64,000 nucleotides of DNA from Actinoplanes solisilvae (GTDB lineage Bacteria > Actinomycetota > Actinomycetes > Mycobacteriales > Micromonosporaceae), in the NCBI RefSeq assembly GCF_003999975.1, contig NZ_RJAC01000003.1, positions 496,001 through 560,000 on the forward strand. Reading direction: 5' to 3'. Below the pieces are notes generated by a model that worked only from the letters and a program-made list of their open reading frames with translations, had not been told where the DNA came from and did not search any database. The translations under genes and the position numbers were made by a program. This document shows positions 62,000 to 64,000 of this stretch, piece by piece (the stretch's first letter is position 1; every line of letters begins with the position of its first letter).

Positions 62000-63511
62000 T
62001 CAGGCCGAGATTCCCGCGTACGTCAACCAGCGCTCGCGCGGTGACAACCGTAAGCGGACCTTGCTCGGGTCGACGCGGCCCAGGGCGGGCAGCCGTTCGC
62101 GGATGCGCAGCTGGGCCTGCTCGGTGGCGTCGGTCAGGAGGCGTTGCACGTGGGCGTGGTCGCGGTGTTCCTGGGAGAGCATCACGATCAGTTTCGCGCG
62201 GCCGCGCACCACGTCGCCGCGGCACAGGCGCGACTGGGCGTACGCGATCTCGCAGCGCCGCGTGTGAGGCTGCAGCGCGGCCTGCACCTCGGCCAGCAGC
62301 GCCGGTGTGTCGACCGAGCGGTGCGGGAGCTGCCACCAGAGCCAGATCGGGTACGGCACCCGGCCGGTGATCGTGGCGCCGGTCTGCTGGCTCGACGGCG
62401 GATAGGTGCAGCGCATCGACGGGCTCACCGCCACCTTCCAGTCGGCGATCAGGCTCTCGTCGGAGGAGTCGCCGCCCTCGAACGGCGGCCCGGTGCACGC
62501 GGTCAGCCGGGGCAGCGCCTCGACCCAGCCGCCGGTCCATTGCGGGAGTGTGCCGGGGACGCCGGCCGCGACCGGCAGCAGCAGGTTGATGAACGTCGTC
62601 TTGCGCATGCTGGAGATCGACGCGGCCAGCACGCCGATGCCGCGGGCGCGCAGGGCCGCGACCGCCGCCGCCGTCGTGCCGGGGCGCGACGGGCCGACCA
62701 CGCTCGCGATCACGGCCCGGCGTGGGGTGAGCACCGGCGCGTCGGGGAAGAGCCGCCCGCGCGCCGAGCGGTAGCGTTCGCGGTCGAATCCGCGGATCGT
62801 GAACCACTCACCCCGTACGCGGTTGAGCCTTTGATCGCTGAGTTTGAGGCCGAAGCCGTACTCCTCGGCCAGCGCGGCCAGCTCGGTCTCGAGGTCGAGC
62901 CGGGCCTCGGCCATCTTGGGATCCATGCCGATCGAGAAGCGCAGGCAGGGGCCGATGGCGTCGCGCAGCCGCTCGTTGGAACCGTCGCCGCGCTCGTTCT
63001 TGTTGGTCTGCGGCACCGGGGCGACGGGGGAGTGCAGGTGCAGCACGGGCGCGTCGCGTTCGGCGGCCAGGCCGGTGACCTTCTCGATGACCAGCGCCTG
63101 CATGAGCGCCTCGCGGTAGGTCGGCGACCAGTGGGTATTGCCCAGCGTGACGAGGACCTCGAACTTGCGGGTCGACTGGTTGAGGAAGCCGGGGTTGGGC
63201 ACGGCGTGGCCGAAGTACGTGTACGTCTCGCGCTGCCCGAGGTCCTCGGCCGGGCCGAGCTGCACCCGGCCGCTGAACGCCGACACCGCCGACGGCCAGG
63301 TCGACACCGACACCGACAGCCCGGCCGCGGAGAAGTGGCAGAAGTCGGTCGGCCAGCCGTTCGGGTCCTCCTTGTCCGGGTCGACGATCGACACCGGCAG
63401 CGACGAGCCGTGGGTCAGCGTGAACTGCACCGACGAGAAATGGGTGCCGGCCGCCTCGGCCGCGATCCGGGCCAGTTCGGACGACTTCGTCGATCCCGCG
63501 GGAGACGTCAC
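62000..63511 (-). CDS. Unrecognised 503-residue protein
   Basis: No family is recognised. The N-terminal half has aromatic-rich beta-like stretches (CHFSAAGLSVSVSTWPSAV, RETYTYFGHAVPNPGFLN, VLVTLGNTHWSPTYREALM); the C-terminal half has Trp- and Cys-containing turns and ends in a basic helix. No signal peptide or membrane helix is seen. GTG 63511 follows GAGG by 6 bases, one base after the stop of the upstream membrane-protein gene, so they form an operon. Confidence 0.65.
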   Translation of the reverse strand: MTSPAGSTKSSELARIAAEAAGTHFSSVQFTLTHGSSLPVSIVDPDKEDPNGWPTDFCHFSAAGLSVSVSTWPSAVSAFSGRVQLGPAEDLGQRETYTYFGHAVPNPGFLNQSTRKFEVLVTLGNTHWSPTYREALMQALVIEKVTGLAAERDAPVLHLHSPVAPVPQTNKNERGDGSNERLRDAIGPCLRFSIGMDPKMAEARLDLETELAALAEEYGFGLKLSDQRLNRVRGEWFTIRGFDRERYRSARGRLFPDAPVLTPRRAVIASVVGPSRPGTTAAAVAALRARGIGVLAASISSMRKTTFINLLLPVAAGVPGTLPQWTGGWVEALPRLTACTGPPFEGGDSSDESLIADWKVAVSPSMRCTYPPSSQQTGATITGRVPYPIWLWWQLPHRSVDTPALLAEVQAALQPHTRRCEIAYAQSRLCRGDVVRGRAKLIVMLSQEHRDHAHVQRLLTDATEQAQLRIRERLPALGRVDPSKVRLRLSPRERWLTYAGISA

Positions 63512-63512
63512 C

Positions 63513-64000
63513 TCACACCTCGCCGCGCGCGTCGAAGAAGTCATCGGGCACGACCGTACGGCCGGTGGCCCTGCGGGCGTCGCGCAACCAGCGCGGCACT
63601 CGCGTCGAGCGGGGCACCGAGCTGCTGCGATGTCGGCGCCGGGCCGAGAACTCGCACAGGCAGCAGATCAGGATCACGATCAGCACGGCCAGGGCGAGCT
63701 GGAACCATCGGGTCATCTCGCGATCGGAGTGCACCGTGCCGACGACGATGGCCAGCGCGGTCGTCACCACGACCGAGGCGGCGGCCAGCGTGCGCTGGAA
63801 CTTGTGCAGCTGACCCAGCACCGATTTGGTGCTGGGCAGATCGAGCCGGGCCAGAAGCAGACCGGGTACGAGCAACAGCACCGCGACGACCGCGTCGGCC
63901 TGGTCGGGTGCGAAGTGGTCGGAGACGCGCGACGAGTAGAGCCAGTCGACCCCGCCCGACAGCAGCGTCCCGATGCCCAGCACGACCAGGGCCAGCCCGG
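63513..64000 (-). CDS. Membrane protein, partial (N-terminus outside window)
   Basis: The frame is open to base 64000 and begins mid-helix (LALVVLGIGTLL), so the gene continues outside. At least four membrane helices are seen (AVVAVLLLVPGLLLA, TLAAASVVVTTALAIVVG, WFQLALAVLIVILICCLC). The basic C-terminal tail (RRRHRSSSVPRS) is probably cytosolic. It lies directly upstream of the 503-residue unknown protein. No function is assigned. Confidence 0.6.
   Translation of the reverse strand, partial: GLALVVLGIGTLLSGGVDWLYSSRVSDHFAPDQADAVVAVLLLVPGLLLARLDLPSTKSVLGQLHKFQRTLAAASVVVTTALAIVVGTVHSDREMTRWFQLALAVLIVILICCLCEFSARRRHRSSSVPRSTRVPRWLRDARRATGRTVVPDDFFDARGEV

Overview
The window is GC-rich (about 70% by eye), with strong G/C third-position bias, many GTG and TTG starts, leaderless-looking promoters and type I-E CRISPR repeats of the actinobacterial kind. 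An actinomycete is a safe call. A Micromonosporaceae (Actinoplanes-like) source is my inference from gene content and style; no rRNA is present to test it.

Region 1 (1-13.2 kb) is a defence region. A leftward operon encodes an SF1 DNA helicase with a RelE/ParE-like N-terminus, Cas3 and the start of CasA/Cse1, which runs off the window. A type I-E CRISPR array of 46 repeats lies at 10.48-13.24 kb. Between operon and array sit a Ser/Thr kinase with TPR-like tail, an unrecognised protein with an HDxFGH motif, a 52-residue protein and an HsdM-like N6-adenine methyltransferase with an altered catalytic motif. The leader is on the methyltransferase side: repeats there are uniform, while the far end decays. 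One base of the repeat, the first base of the predicted crRNA 5' handle, is C in repeats 1-25 and A in most older ones.

Region 2 (13.2-22.8 kb) is housekeeping and accessory: a small lipoprotein, a glyoxalase-family protein, a GH15 glycosidase broken by an out-of-frame internal deletion, an orphan CHASE-type histidine kinase, a DUF1345 membrane protein, a secreted subtilisin-like protease and the NHEJ protein Ku.

Region 3 (22.8-58.0 kb) is a large surface-polysaccharide locus. An overlapping operon (23.7-29.9 kb) makes amino sugars: oxidoreductase, epimerase/dehydratase, two DegT aminotransferases, a formyltransferase and one unrecognised Rossmann-type enzyme. A hexapeptide acetyltransferase faces it. 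Then come a large secreted DUF4082 protein, a flippase, glycosyltransferases, Wzz-like and Wzy-like proteins, a FemAB/GNAT-like transferase, a beta-helix protein, an MFS transporter, two GT2 enzymes, a WecG/TagA transferase, a UDP-sugar dehydrogenase (WecC family), a UDP-GlcNAc 2-epimerase (WecB family), the initiating sugar-phosphate transferase and a divergent rmlCA/rmlBD set for dTDP-rhamnose. Together they suggest a Wzx/Wzy-dependent exopolysaccharide containing rhamnose, uronic acid and amino (possibly N-formylated) sugars.

Region 4 (58.0-64.0 kb) holds an unknown protein, a ClpC-like AAA+ unfoldase lacking the middle (M) domain, a patatin-like hydrolase, a 503-residue unknown protein and a membrane protein cut by the window end.
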